NCBI GenBank assembly: GCA_017881315.1
Contig: JADGRB010000019.1
Span: forward strand, 1-37,865
Reading direction: 5' to 3'
Source: Pseudomonadota bacterium
GTDB taxonomy: Bacteria; Myxococcota_A; Polyangia; Fen-1088
DNA length: 37,865 bases
Under the pieces are notes generated by a model. That model was not told the origin of the DNA, did not search any database, and saw nothing but the letters and a program-made list of their open reading frames with translations. Made by a program: the position numbers and the translations under genes. This document shows positions 7,763 to 17,000 of this stretch, one piece after another; within the stretch, counting starts at the first letter, position 1; every line of letters starts with the position of its first letter.

Positions 7763-8431
7763 TCACACAGCTGCGACTCCAGCGCGGCAGGAAATGATCG
7801 CCAGCTCGCTCCGGTTGCCCACCCCGAACTTCTCGAGCAGCCCGCTGACGTGTACTTTGACCGCACGTTCCGAGATGCCGAGGGACGCGGCGATTTTCAG
7901 GTTCTCCATCCCACAGCCGAGCAGTCCCAGCACCTGGCGTTGGCGGGGCGTCACTGATGCCCAGGTCCGAGTCTGCCGCGCGACCTCTGGTGAAACGGGA
8001 AACTTGACGGGACCCTGGCGCTGCCGCGCGACGGCCCCGGCTATTGCGGTGAGCCGACTTGCACCATCGCCCGGGAGCTCCACGCATCCGTCGACAACAG
8101 ATGCCCGCGCCGCCAGCTGAGACGTTGTCCCGATCGCCACCACGGTTGCGTTGGGGTGCACTATTCGCAGCCCGGTCAGGATGGCTTCCGGATCGTCCTG
8201 CTCGTGCGCGAGGTCGACCAATGTGAGGTCCAGCACGGCACCGCGGGCCGCCTTCAGCAGACGTGCGAAGGTGGCAAAGCCGTCCACGCGACGAAACCCA
8301 TGCTGCCTCAGGATCTCAACGATTCCGTCCCGATACAGCGCCCGGTCAGAGAGCACGGCGATGTTCTCGGCGAGGTCCAGGTTGTCGTCGGCGATGACCG
8401 CACGGGGTCGGTTCCCTGCGTCGTCAGCCAT
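7763..8431 (-). CDS. LuxR/NarL-type regulator with atypical receiver and chimeric N terminus
   Basis: A 222-residue protein. Residues about 10-24 (RAVIADDNLDLAENIA) copy the start of the single-domain regulator at 7306-7677. From residue 25 on (AVLSDRALYRDGIVEILRQ) it matches the paralogue at 8543-9172, so the gene looks like a recombinant of the two. The receiver has a candidate acceptor Asp in LTLVDLAHEQD but lacks the conserved Lys (GCVELPGDG instead), so normal phosphorylation is doubtful. The C terminus (about 158-215; TPRQRQVLGLLGCG, ISERAVKVHVSGLLEKFG) is a complete GerE/LuxR DNA-binding domain. The start at 8431 has GTGAGG about 6 nt upstream. Targets are unknown. Confidence 0.88.
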   Translation of the reverse strand: MADDAGNRPRAVIADDNLDLAENIAVLSDRALYRDGIVEILRQHGFRRVDGFATFARLLKAARGAVLDLTLVDLAHEQDDPEAILTGLRIVHPNATVVAIGTTSQLAARASVVDGCVELPGDGASRLTAIAGAVARQRQGPVKFPVSPEVARQTRTWASVTPRQRQVLGLLGCGMENLKIAASLGISERAVKVHVSGLLEKFGVGNRSELAIISCRAGVAAV

Positions 8432-8462
8432 CGGCGCCTCACTTAGCCTGCCGAACCTGAAG

Positions 8463-8509
8463 ACTCAATATGGACGAAGGGGAACCCACCACGGACAAAG
8501 GTGTACCCC
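8463..8509 (-). promoter_or_regulatory. leader element with tandem GGAC-N-AAGG-type repeats
   Basis: Bases 8463-8487 match the leader element at 7710-7734 (22 of 25). A second related copy follows: TGGACGAAGGGGAACCC at 8471-8487 and CGGACAAAGGTGTACCC at 8493-8509, offset by 22 bp, about two helical turns, as for a dimeric DNA-binding protein. It lies 32 nt upstream of the LuxR-type gene start. Regulatory function is inferred from position and repetition only. Confidence 0.45.
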
Positions 8510-8542
8510 GACCAATCCCGGCGGCATCGCAGATCGAAGCGT

Positions 8543-9172
8543 CTAGGCCCCCGCAAATCCGGCGCGACACGCGATGAGCGCAAGCTCGGTCCGGTTGTTC
8601 ACGCTGAACTTCTCAAGCAGCCCGCCGACGTGTCCCTTCACCGCGCGCTCTGAGATGCCGAGCGATGCGGCGATCTTCGGGTTTTCCACGCCACAACTGA
8701 GAAGCCCAAGCACCTGCCGTTGGCGGGGCGTGAGCGACGCCCAGGTCAGACGCTGCCGCGAAAGCTCCGGTGAAACGGCGAACTTCATCGGACCGTGATG
8801 CCGACGGGCGACGGCCTCCGCCATTGCAAAGAGCCGGGCCGAGCCGTCGTTCGGGAGCTCGACGCACCCATCGACGCTTGCCGCCCTCGCCGCCAGCTGC
8901 AACGGCGTTCCGATTGCCACGATGGTCAAGTCGGGCCAGATGGCCCGCAAGCGGCGCGCGACATCCTCGGCGTCCTCTCGCTCGTGCGCGAGGTCGACGA
9001 GCGCAAGATCCAGCGGGGCGGCTCGGGCTGCCTCTAGTAGGCTTCCGCAGTCGCCGAAGCTATCGACCCGCTTGAAACCATGCTGCCTCAGGATCTCGAC
9101 GATCCCATCCCGATATAAGCCCTGGTCAGAAAGCACCGCGATGTGAGGCATCCGCAGCGCAGTTGACCTCAT
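8543..9172 (-). CDS. LuxR/NarL-type regulator with atypical receiver
   Basis: A 209-residue paralogue of the gene at 7763-8431. The receiver starts HIAVLSDQGLYRDGIVEILR, with only one acidic residue in the usual Asp pair. It has a candidate phospho-acceptor in LALVDLAHERED and again lacks the conserved Lys (GCVELPNDG). The C-terminal LuxR helix-turn-helix is intact (LTPRQRQVLGLLSCG, ISERAVKGHVGGLLEKF). The start at 9172 is preferred to in-frame ATGs at 9226 and 9151 because AAGAGAAC lies just before it. It is the first gene of the three-regulator tandem and diverges from the globin-sensor-like gene; the 247-nt gap between them should hold both promoters, but no clear boxes are seen. Confidence 0.87.
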   Translation of the reverse strand: MRSTALRMPHIAVLSDQGLYRDGIVEILRQHGFKRVDSFGDCGSLLEAARAAPLDLALVDLAHEREDAEDVARRLRAIWPDLTIVAIGTPLQLAARAASVDGCVELPNDGSARLFAMAEAVARRHHGPMKFAVSPELSRQRLTWASLTPRQRQVLGLLSCGVENPKIAASLGISERAVKGHVGGLLEKFSVNNRTELALIACRAGFAGA

Positions 9173-9419
9173 TTGTTCTCTTCGGAGGCTCGCAGTCGGG
9201 GTTTGCATGGTCATGGGCCAACGCAACCTTCGTACCAGGCCGGAAGGCTAAAGACACAGCCTGGCTGAGCTCATGACCGCGCAATTCTTGCGGCTCGCTC
9301 TCTTGATCGGTAAGGACTGCGCATTCGCGGTCGCTGAAATCCGTCCCGCCAGAAGAGGCCTCACGCCCTACGCGAGCGGGTACGGAGGGGCATCGCGCTT
9401 GCATAAGACTGGTGAGGTC

Positions 9420-10139
9420 ATGCAGGTCGATTCAGATCGTCAACCGCTGCTGGTCGCAATGCGGAACCATGTCGCACTTGACCCCGACGTGAGCGACGCC
9501 CTCGACGGACTCGAAGAGACCGAAAGGGAGTCTCTGTCGGTTGTGCTGGACGAGGCACGCGACCTGGCGGCTCGTCTCGCGCCACGGGGGGACGGTGAGC
9601 GCCAGTCGCGGCTCGATCTGGAGAGCTGGCTCGGTGCGGTGCTTCGCGGACCCCACGACGGGCGGTGGTTCGACGAGCGGGTTCGCTCCGGTATGCGGGG
9701 TTGGTCCAACCTGCCGCCTGTCGTCTGCGTTCTCGTCATCGGGCGTGTGCGCCAACGCCTCACGGAGATTGCGACGATGAGGCCGGCGAAGCTGGAACCA
9801 AGACGGGAGCGAATCGCGGATGCGCTCGCCCGTCTCTTCGATCTGGAGGTCGTGCTCGTACACTTCGATCGGGACCGAACGAAGGGCAGCGCGTCCACGA
9901 CCTCCCCTCTCGATCCTCTACATTCCATCCCGAACGAAACGAGCGCGCGAATCCTCAACGCGCTGGGCGTGATCGAGACCTCCGCGTATCTCGTCCGCCG
10001 CTATAGCGCCGAAGCCTCGCCGGGAAACGCAAACATCGAACGCCACCTGGACCGCATCTCGAAACACGTACAGCAAACGAATTTGGAGATTGTGCGACTC
10101 GTCGGGACGGCGCACCTCCGCAGTCAGCTCATGGACTGA
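9420..10139 (+). CDS. globin-sensor-like pseudo-kinase (no heme His, no phospho-His)
   Basis: A 239-residue soluble protein. Residues about 15-120 follow the layout of protoglobin domains of globin-coupled sensors (WLGAVLRGPHDGRWFDERVR, then LPP and a long helix). However, the stretch RSGMRGWSNLP replaces the usual R-I-G-x-x-H-x-R-I-G-L-P, so the proximal heme His is absent. Residues about 170-235 (LNALGVIETSAYLVRR, HLDRISKHVQQTNLEIVRLV) resemble the dimerisation helices of histidine kinases. The H-box His is replaced, and no ATPase domain follows. It may be a dimeric adaptor for the nearby kinase or regulators. The start at 9420 is preferred to 9273 because GGTGAGG lies 3 nt upstream. Confidence 0.72.
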   Translation: MQVDSDRQPLLVAMRNHVALDPDVSDALDGLEETERESLSVVLDEARDLAARLAPRGDGERQSRLDLESWLGAVLRGPHDGRWFDERVRSGMRGWSNLPPVVCVLVIGRVRQRLTEIATMRPAKLEPRRERIADALARLFDLEVVLVHFDRDRTKGSASTTSPLDPLHSIPNETSARILNALGVIETSAYLVRRYSAEASPGNANIERHLDRISKHVQQTNLEIVRLVGTAHLRSQLMD

Positions 10140-10216
10140 GCTGATCTCGTCGACGATTGCCACGATCGGCGGCGTCGACATCGCCGCGCCCACGACGCCG
10201 GCGACCGCGAGGCCCT

Positions 10217-10615
10217 TCAGCCCCCGACGGTGTGCCCGAACTCCTCGTCGGCGTGGTCGGCGTCCGCGTCGGCTTTCGTGCGGTGGATCCGCCCGTCGAT
10301 GTGGTTGGCGGGCGCGTAGATCGTGTAGATCCGCAGCGCCTCGGTCCCGGTGTTGAGGAAGTTGTGCTGTGTGCCGGGCGTGACGACCACCGCGTCGCCC
10401 GGGACGAACGGCGATCGCGCGCCGTCCAGGATCGCGGTTCCGTTGCCGCTCAGGCAGAAGAGGGTCTGCTCCACGTGATCGTGGCGCTCGTCGCCGATCT
10501 CGCCTCCGGGCGGAATGGTCATCACCACGAGCTGGCTGCGCTCACCGGTGAAGAGCACGCGTCGAAAATTCTCATTCGATCGAGCAGCCGAGACGACGTT
10601 CACTTGGTGCGACAT
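10217..10615 (-). CDS. cupin-domain protein
   Basis: A 132-residue single-domain cupin. Motif 1 is GGEIGDERHDHVEQTLFCLSG, with the two His and the Glu that bind metal, and motif 2 is PGDAVVVTPGTQHNFLNTG, with the last His ligand. A His/Asp-rich tail (DADADHADEEFGH) ends the protein. It could be a small-molecule sensor or an isomerase/dioxygenase; the sequence does not say which. The start at 10615 is fixed by a strong AAGGAGGATCAG upstream; a longer frame to 10672 would overlap the response regulator. It is the last gene of a pseudo-receiver, kinase, regulator, cupin series. Confidence 0.9.
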   Translation of the reverse strand: MSHQVNVVSAARSNENFRRVLFTGERSQLVVMTIPPGGEIGDERHDHVEQTLFCLSGNGTAILDGARSPFVPGDAVVVTPGTQHNFLNTGTEALRIYTIYAPANHIDGRIHRTKADADADHADEEFGHTVGG

Positions 10616-10641
10616 CTGATCCTCCTTGTCCTGTTCTATCC

Positions 10642-11082
10642 TCAGGTCTGAATCGCTAGAGCGGGCGGACAATGGTGGCCGACTACGCTCAGGAGCTGAT
10701 CGAGATCGACCGGCTTCGACAGGACCGGCGCAGCGAGGTTCTCGATCATCGATGGGTCCGCGCCGGTGAGGAACACCACCGGGGGCATGCGCGAGCCCAA
10801 CTCGGCTCGCATCGCGGTGAGGAGCTCGGAGCCATTCATCCCGGGCATTCGAAGATCAGCCAGCACCAGGAATGGTTCATCGTGAATCGCCTCGAGGGCC
10901 CGTTGGCCGCTCGCGACGCCGAGGGCCCGATAGCCGGCTTCCTCCAAGGTCTCGACGATCGCCTCGCGACAGTCGTCATCATCGTCCACCACCAAGACCC
11001 AGGCCGACCTTGTCGCTCCGCCTTCCTCCTGCCACCGGGGGAGATCTTGGCGATCCGTTCCGGAAGGTTGATTCGAGAGCAT
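10642..11082 (-). CDS. single-domain response regulator
   Basis: A 146-residue receiver with a complete active site: the acidic cluster DDDDD at 33-37, acceptor Asp76 in VLADLRMPGMNG, Thr in VVFLTGADP, and Lys in VLSKPVD. A polar extension of about 26 residues precedes it and there is no output domain. It lies 109 nt downstream of the hybrid sensor kinase on the same strand, making it the most likely phosphate receiver for that kinase; kinase gene followed by stand-alone receiver is a common pairing. The cupin gene follows after 26 nt. Confidence 0.9.
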   Translation of the reverse strand: MLSNQPSGTDRQDLPRWQEEGGATRSAWVLVVDDDDDCREAIVETLEEAGYRALGVASGQRALEAIHDEPFLVLADLRMPGMNGSELLTAMRAELGSRMPPVVFLTGADPSMIENLAAPVLSKPVDLDQLLSVVGHHCPPALAIQT

Positions 11083-11191
11083 GAGCCCACTTCAAGCAAG
11101 CGCCGGGCCGAATCCGAAAGTCGAAGGTTGGGCGCGTGGAATCTAGGTCGTACTGGTTCCTGCCCAGGTCCGGTCCCCGTGATCCGCGCAA

Positions 11192-13375
11192 TTACCGCGG
11201 CGAGCCGGGCGCACCGCGCACGGGCTGCGCACCGCCCGCGGATGCGCTCTGAATCTGAGCGGCCACAGGCGGGTTGCGTGGCAGGCGCATCAAGAACGTC
11301 GTCGTACCGTCGACTGAATACGCCACGAGCGTGCCATGGCCCGAGCGCACGATCTGGTTTGCGATGTAGAGGCCGAGACCGAGGTTCCCTGTCGCTGACC
11401 TCTTGCGCCGTGCCTGGCGGAAGGGGTCGAAGATGAACGGAAGGACGTCCTGTGGAATGGGGTCACCTTGGTTGACGACCTCGACGACGACTTCGGGACC
11501 TTCGCCGCGCGCCTTGACGACGACGGCCGTTCCCGGAGCGGCGTGCTCGACCGCGTTCCTCGCGATGTTGGAAAGAGCCTCGGTCAAGCGATCGGGGTCC
11601 CAATTACCGGCCACGTCGCCTTCGAGCTCCAGCTGGATCGGTGCCTCGAACTCCTCGACGAGGTGGCTGCACACCTCGCGCAGATCCGCGGGCCTAGGTT
11701 CGAGTGGGAAGCCTCCCCCGAGGCGAGCGCGGGTGAGATCCAGCAAATCGTGGATCATCCGGTTCACGCGCGCGCTGCTGCTGATGATGCGCTCGACGGC
11801 CTTCCTCTGTCGCTCGGTCAGGTCGCCGAGTCGAATCAGCGAATCAGCGGAGAGGCTGATCGCCCCGATCGGATTGCGCAGGTCATGGCTTACGATGCCG
11901 ATGAAGATCTCCCGGAACTCCGCCACCTCACGGAGCTCGCGCTCGCTCTCCTCTGCGCGCGCCCTGGCCGCCTCCGCGGCGACCACCAGCTCTTGGGCGC
12001 GAATCGTCGCGCTGACCATCTGCTCGTTTGCTTCGCGCAGGTCATCGCTGACGCGCCGGGCTCCTTCGTAGAGCTCTGCGTTCTCGATAGCCAGCGCCGC
12101 GCGTTGCGCCAGGTCCTCCGCCAGACGGAGATCGTGTTGTCCATATCGACGGGTAGGGTGTGAGGAGATGAACGCGAGAGTGCCAAGCAGGTTCCCGCGA
12201 GCGAGGAGCGGCACGACCATGAGCGATCGGGGGGCGAGCGCCCGCAGCGCGCGAAGATGTTCCTCGTTTCGAGCCAGCGACTCGAGATCCTGCGGAGTGA
12301 CCTCGGCCAACAACCGCGCTTGTTTCGACTCGACAACGGAAGTAACAGCGGAAGCATGCCATCTGTCGAGGGGCAGCCGGCCAAAACTCTCGCAGTGGGC
12401 CCTTTGGCTCGGTGCTCGATGGAATACCTTCGTTGGCCGCGGTTTCCCGTCTCCGTCGATGACGTCCAGGATGACAAAGTCCGCAAGGTTCTGCACGATC
12501 AAATGCCCGATGCATGCCAATGTCTCGTCGTAGTCGATGGTGGCTGCCAGCGCTGCCCCCAGTTCTGCGATGACGTGCCGCTCCCTCTCCCGCTGCTGTT
12601 CCTTCGTGATGTCTCGCAGGCTGACCGTGAGCAGCTTGGCGCCGTCGATATCGAGCTTGGAGATGGCAGCTTGCGCCGGAAACTCTTCTCCGCTCTTCCG
12701 AAGGCCAAAGATCACGGGTATCCGCTCGCGCATCTGGCGCGCTGCCCTTTCGCCGCTCGCGAATCCGCGAACGTGTTGCCGGTGGACATCCCGAAAGCGC
12801 TCGGGGATGAGAATGTCGAGCGACTTGCCCATGACCTCCGCCGCAGACCATCCGAAAATCGTTTCGGCACCCCGGTTGTACATGGTGATTCGCTGCTCGT
12901 CGTCGATCGAGATGATCGCGTCGGCGGCGATGCCGATGATTCCGGCGAGCCTGTCCTGGGCCTGCTTACTCTCGGTGCGGTCGATTCCGGTCTTGATGCA
13001 GTAGCGGGGTCCTCCATCGGGACCCGTGGTCATCGTATTCGACCAGGCGATCCAGCGTCGCCCTCCGGCCTTGGTGACCCAGTAATTTGCGACGCGACTG
13101 CGGCGATCCCCGGTCCGCGCGAGCGCCAGGGCGGACCGCACTGGCTCCACCTCTTCTGGAACGAGCAGGAACTCCCAGAACCGGCGATCGCGAACCTCCT
13201 TCAGAGCGTAGCCAGTCAAGTCGGAACAAGCTTGGTTCCAGTAGACGATCCGGTGGTCCACGTCGAGCACGACCACGAGCGCGCCGACCGCTTCAAACGT
13301 TTCAAAGTCCGACTCGGTCACGGCCACCTCCCGCACGCGCCGACGCTGCCTTCGACTGGACGTACCGGCGCTCAT
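11192..13375 (-). CDS. PAS-PAS-GAF sensor histidine kinase
   Basis: A 727-residue cytoplasmic kinase without membrane segments. PAS 1 is at about 25-145 (VLDVDHRIVYWNQACSDLTGY), PAS 2 at about 146-265 (IISIDDEQRITMYNRGAETIFGW), GAF at about 275-440, and a coiled coil (RAQELVVAAEAARARAEESE) at about 450-490. The HisKA H-box FIGIVSHDLRNPIGAIS has the phospho-His near 497. HATPase_c covers about 590-705, with N-box EALSNIARNAVEHA and G-boxes around FIFDPFRQ and GNLGLGLYIANQIV. All catalytic residues are present. Its start codon overlaps the stop of the pseudo-receiver gene upstream (ATGA), so the two are translationally coupled. It should phosphorylate the receiver encoded downstream; the sensed signal is unknown. 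Confidence 0.93.
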   Translation of the reverse strand: MSAGTSSRRQRRRVREVAVTESDFETFEAVGALVVVLDVDHRIVYWNQACSDLTGYALKEVRDRRFWEFLLVPEEVEPVRSALALARTGDRRSRVANYWVTKAGGRRWIAWSNTMTTGPDGGPRYCIKTGIDRTESKQAQDRLAGIIGIAADAIISIDDEQRITMYNRGAETIFGWSAAEVMGKSLDILIPERFRDVHRQHVRGFASGERAARQMRERIPVIFGLRKSGEEFPAQAAISKLDIDGAKLLTVSLRDITKEQQRERERHVIAELGAALAATIDYDETLACIGHLIVQNLADFVILDVIDGDGKPRPTKVFHRAPSQRAHCESFGRLPLDRWHASAVTSVVESKQARLLAEVTPQDLESLARNEEHLRALRALAPRSLMVVPLLARGNLLGTLAFISSHPTRRYGQHDLRLAEDLAQRAALAIENAELYEGARRVSDDLREANEQMVSATIRAQELVVAAEAARARAEESERELREVAEFREIFIGIVSHDLRNPIGAISLSADSLIRLGDLTERQRKAVERIISSSARVNRMIHDLLDLTRARLGGGFPLEPRPADLREVCSHLVEEFEAPIQLELEGDVAGNWDPDRLTEALSNIARNAVEHAAPGTAVVVKARGEGPEVVVEVVNQGDPIPQDVLPFIFDPFRQARRKRSATGNLGLGLYIANQIVRSGHGTLVAYSVDGTTTFLMRLPRNPPVAAQIQSASAGGAQPVRGAPGSPR

Positions 13376-13833
13376 CGCGTTTCGCCGTTTCTCGCAGGAG
13401 CCCCGGTCAGAAGACCGTCGAGGTCCGTGGTGGCGTCGAAGGAAGCGAACTGCTGAGGTCCAGCCACACCCAAGAGCAACCCGAACCGAGCGTTGGTCAT
13501 CGGAATTTTCCGGCCGCGCGGGGAAGCCGCACGGACTGTCTCGGCGAAACTGACGAGCTCATGACATGCCACAGCGTCCGCCCGCCCTACGTCAAATGCA
13601 ACGTGGACGAAAGGGAAGGTCCGCACGACAGCAATCAGGGCCAACGCCGTCCGATTGTCCGCGCTGAACGGATCGGCCTGGTTCGCGTAGCCCCGCGCCT
13701 CGAAACCGCGCTGCCGGAACAGCTCGCTGACGCCCTCGCGAAACAGGCCGCGGCCCGATTGCACCGCGATTCTGGTGGTCGGCCAGGGGAAGAGGCGAGT
13801 CGACGTTGGGGCTGTCAGCGCAGCGGCCGTCAT
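13372..13833 (-). CDS. stand-alone pseudo-receiver, coupled to the histidine kinase
   Basis: A 153-residue protein. The stretch TTRIAVQSGRGLFREGVSEL followed by FRQRGFEARGY parallels the receiver start of the two LuxR-type regulators in this island (IAV-S-D-x-x-LYRDG-x-x-E-I-LRQ-HGF). The acceptor strand reads LALIAVVRTFPFVHV, with no Asp, so it cannot be phosphorylated in the usual way. No DNA-binding domain follows. Its TGA overlaps the kinase ATG (ATGA), supporting a real gene working with the kinase. In-frame ATGs at 13857 and 14028 are alternative starts, none with a strong ribosome site. The 204 nt between it and the glucan synthase stop show no other gene. Confidence 0.7.
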   Translation of the reverse strand: MTAAALTAPTSTRLFPWPTTRIAVQSGRGLFREGVSELFRQRGFEARGYANQADPFSADNRTALALIAVVRTFPFVHVAFDVGRADAVACHELVSFAETVRAASPRGRKIPMTNARFGLLLGVAGPQQFASFDATTDLDGLLTGAPARNGETR

Positions 13834-14037
13834 GCCTGCCACGGAAGCAACCCACATACCACCCGCAAGATCCCGCGCCTCCCATGCGCCACCGGCCCCC
13901 CCCCCGCGAAGTCGGCGCAGGTTTTGCGTCACGCGCCCAGCGCGCGTGCAACGTTGACGCGAGACCGCGAGGGCGGCGTGCGCAGCCCGAGATACTCCTC
14001 CCGTTCCTGGCGTAGTCCCCGCTGCCATGGCGACGCG

Positions 14038-17000
14038 TTAGCTCCCGCTGGCGAGGAGTTGCAGGTTCTGGCGACCGGGGGTGCTCGAACCCAGGCGCAC
14101 GTGGATCTCGTGTGTGCCCACCGTGTTCGGATCCACGCACATACGGTTCGACTCGAGCTTCACACCGTCCAACGTCATCGTCGCGACCCCCGAAGCCACC
14201 CGATCGGGATTCTCGACGACGATGTGGATGCTTCGCTCTCCCAGTCGAACCCAGGCTTCGAAACCCGGCCAACTTGGCGGGATGCAGGGTTCGACGCGCA
14301 GATGACCATCTTCTTTTCGAATTCCAAGAATGGCTTCGACACCGAGGCGCCACATCCACGCTGCCGACCCCGTGTACCAGGTCCATCCGCCGCGACCCAC
14401 CCAGGGCGGACAACTGTAGATGTCTCCGGCGAGCGCGTAGGGTTCGACCCGATAGCGAGCCGCGTCTGGGGCGGTGCGAGCGCGGAGAATGGGATTGAGC
14501 AGACGAAAGATCCGCTCCGCGTCTTCTCCGTCGCCAAGCGCGGCGTGCGCGAAACCGAGCCACGTCGCGGCGTGCGTGTACTGGCCGCCATTTTCCCGAA
14601 CGCCGGGAGGGTATGCGCGAACGTATCCCGGATCGTGCAAGGGGCTGTTGAAGGGCGGCCAGAACAAGAGCACGAGCCGATCGGCCTCGCGCAGGAGCTG
14701 CTCGTCGGCCGCGCGCACCGCTGCCCGCATCCTCGATTCCGTGCCGTCGTTCTTGTCCTTGGAAAGGACCGCCCACGACTGGGCGATGGAGTCGATGCGG
14801 CATTCGCGGCTCTTCGCCGAACCCACGAGCGACCCGTCGTCGTGGAAGGCCCGCAGATACCAGGCGCCGTCCCAGGCGACGTCCTTGATCCGCGCGCGCA
14901 GCGCTTCGGCGCGCGCCCGCCACCTTGAAGCCTCGATGTCGTCGCCTCTGCGCATCGACAGGTCGGCAAAGCGATCCATCGTTGCGCACAAGAACCAGCC
15001 GAGCCAGACGCTCTCGCCACGCCCCTTGACACCGACGCGGCTCATGCCGTCGTTCCAGTCGCCGTCCCCCATGAGCGGGAGCCCGTGAACGCCCTGGGTC
15101 ACCGCGTGCTCGATGGCCCTTCGGCAATGCTCGAAGAGTGGAGCCGAGCTCGCCGACGTTTCGTATTGCGCGTACCGGTCGTGCTCGTCCGGCCGCAGAG
15201 GTTCTCCCGCGAGGAACGGCACGACCTCCTCCAGGATCGCCGTGTCCCCAGTCGCGCCGACGTACTCGCCCGTGACGAAGGGAAGCCATGCCAGGTCGTC
15301 CGAGCAGCGCGTTCGCACGCCGCGACCAGAAGGTGGGTGCCACCAGTGCAAAACATCCCCTTCCTCGAATTGGTGCTTGGCCGCTTCCAGGATGTGCGCG
15401 CGCGCGATCTCGGGCGCAGCATGAAGTAGCGCGAGCACGTCCTGAAGTTGGTCTCGATACCCGAACGCGCCGCTCGACTGATAGAAGCCCGTACGACCGA
15501 ACACGCGCGACGTCAGGGTTTGATAGAGAAGCCAGCGATTGAGCATCAGGTCCATCGACGGCTCGGGGGTCCGGACGCGGACGCGTCCGAGAACGTCGTC
15601 CCAGTACGCGCGAAGTCCCCTCCAGGTCGCCTCGACGACCCCTCCGTCGCGAAAGCGCGCCACGAGCTGCAACGCCTCCTCCCGATGCGACGATTGCCCG
15701 AGAATGAAGTGAGTCTCCAGCTCCTGGCCGGGCGCGAGCTCCAGGTGCACCTGAATCACCGCGCACGGATCGGCGCCAAGATCGACGCGGCCGGAAAGGC
15801 CCCAGCGCTCCAGCGCTTCGGGCCGCGCGTAGTCGCCGCGACGACCGAGAAATTCGGTGCGATCGGCGGTGAACCCATGCGCATCGTTCTTGGATGCCAG
15901 GAACGCGACGCGACCGCCGAACTCCGCGTTCCAGTCGCAGGTCGCCAACAGGCACGCGTGGTCGCGATCGAACTCGGACACGATGTAGGGCCTCTGCCAT
16001 TCACGGCGGCTACCAAGAACCCACTCGGCATAGTAGGTCGCCGTGAGACGCCGGTGACGTGCAGACGTGTTCTTCAATCGCAGGCGAACGACCTTGAGCG
16101 CCGCATCGGGCGGAACGAAGACCGTCAGCTCTTGATCGAGCCCGTGGCTCCCGCGCTCGTACGTCGTGTATCCGGCCCCGTGACGGACACGCGTGGACGC
16201 CCCCTGTCCGGCCGGAAGTGGCGTGGGTGACCACACTTCCGCCGTCTCCTCGTCCCTCAAGTAGAGGGCTTCGGAGGGCGTATCGAAGACGGGATCGTTT
16301 CTCCAGGGTGTGAGCCGATTCTCTCCGCTGTTGAGCGACCACGTCGGGCCGAGGGACGACTCGCTCACGAGGCACCCGAACGCCGGATTGGCGAGCACGT
16401 TGCACCAAGGCGCGGGGGGCTCCTTCCCGGGAAGGACTTCGACGACGTACTCGCGACCGTCCGCGGTGAAACCGCCGGTACCGTTGTCGAAGAGCAACTC
16501 CGGCCGCGGTCGAGGGTGCAGGGCGGCCTCGCCGACGAGCACGGGCTCGAACCGTGGCAGGTTCGGGGGGGGCCCGGCCACGCGTTCCAGCCGCGAGGCG
16601 AGCGAGCCGTCTCGCGTATCCAGCACGACGCGCGCGCACGCCTCGAGGTGACGCAGCTCGCTCTCGGGGACTTGATCGGCGGCCACGACGAAGACGCCGC
16701 CGGAGCGATTGAGCCATTCCTCCGCCTCGTTCACCACGAGCATGCTTCGGAGCGTCCCCGCCGCCTCGGTGATGTATCCCGAAGCCTTTTCGTCCACGAG
16801 GACGAGCTCGAATCGGACGCCGCACGATCGAAGGTATCGCTGTGCGGCGAGCGCTTCGCGAAGGAGTGGTGCGTCGGGATCGTTCACGCGCACGAGCACG
16901 ATGGGGTCGTCGCCCGAGATCCCTCGACCCCAAAGCCGACGCTGGCACGGCGGCGCGGCGGCCCGGGCGCTCGGCGGAACCCGCAGGGTCGGTTCGGCGA

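Noticed and set aside
13592-16000. 802-codon - strand frame beneath the glucan synthase
   Set aside because: It overlaps the GH94 catalytic end in another frame and is Arg/Ser-rich with no motif.
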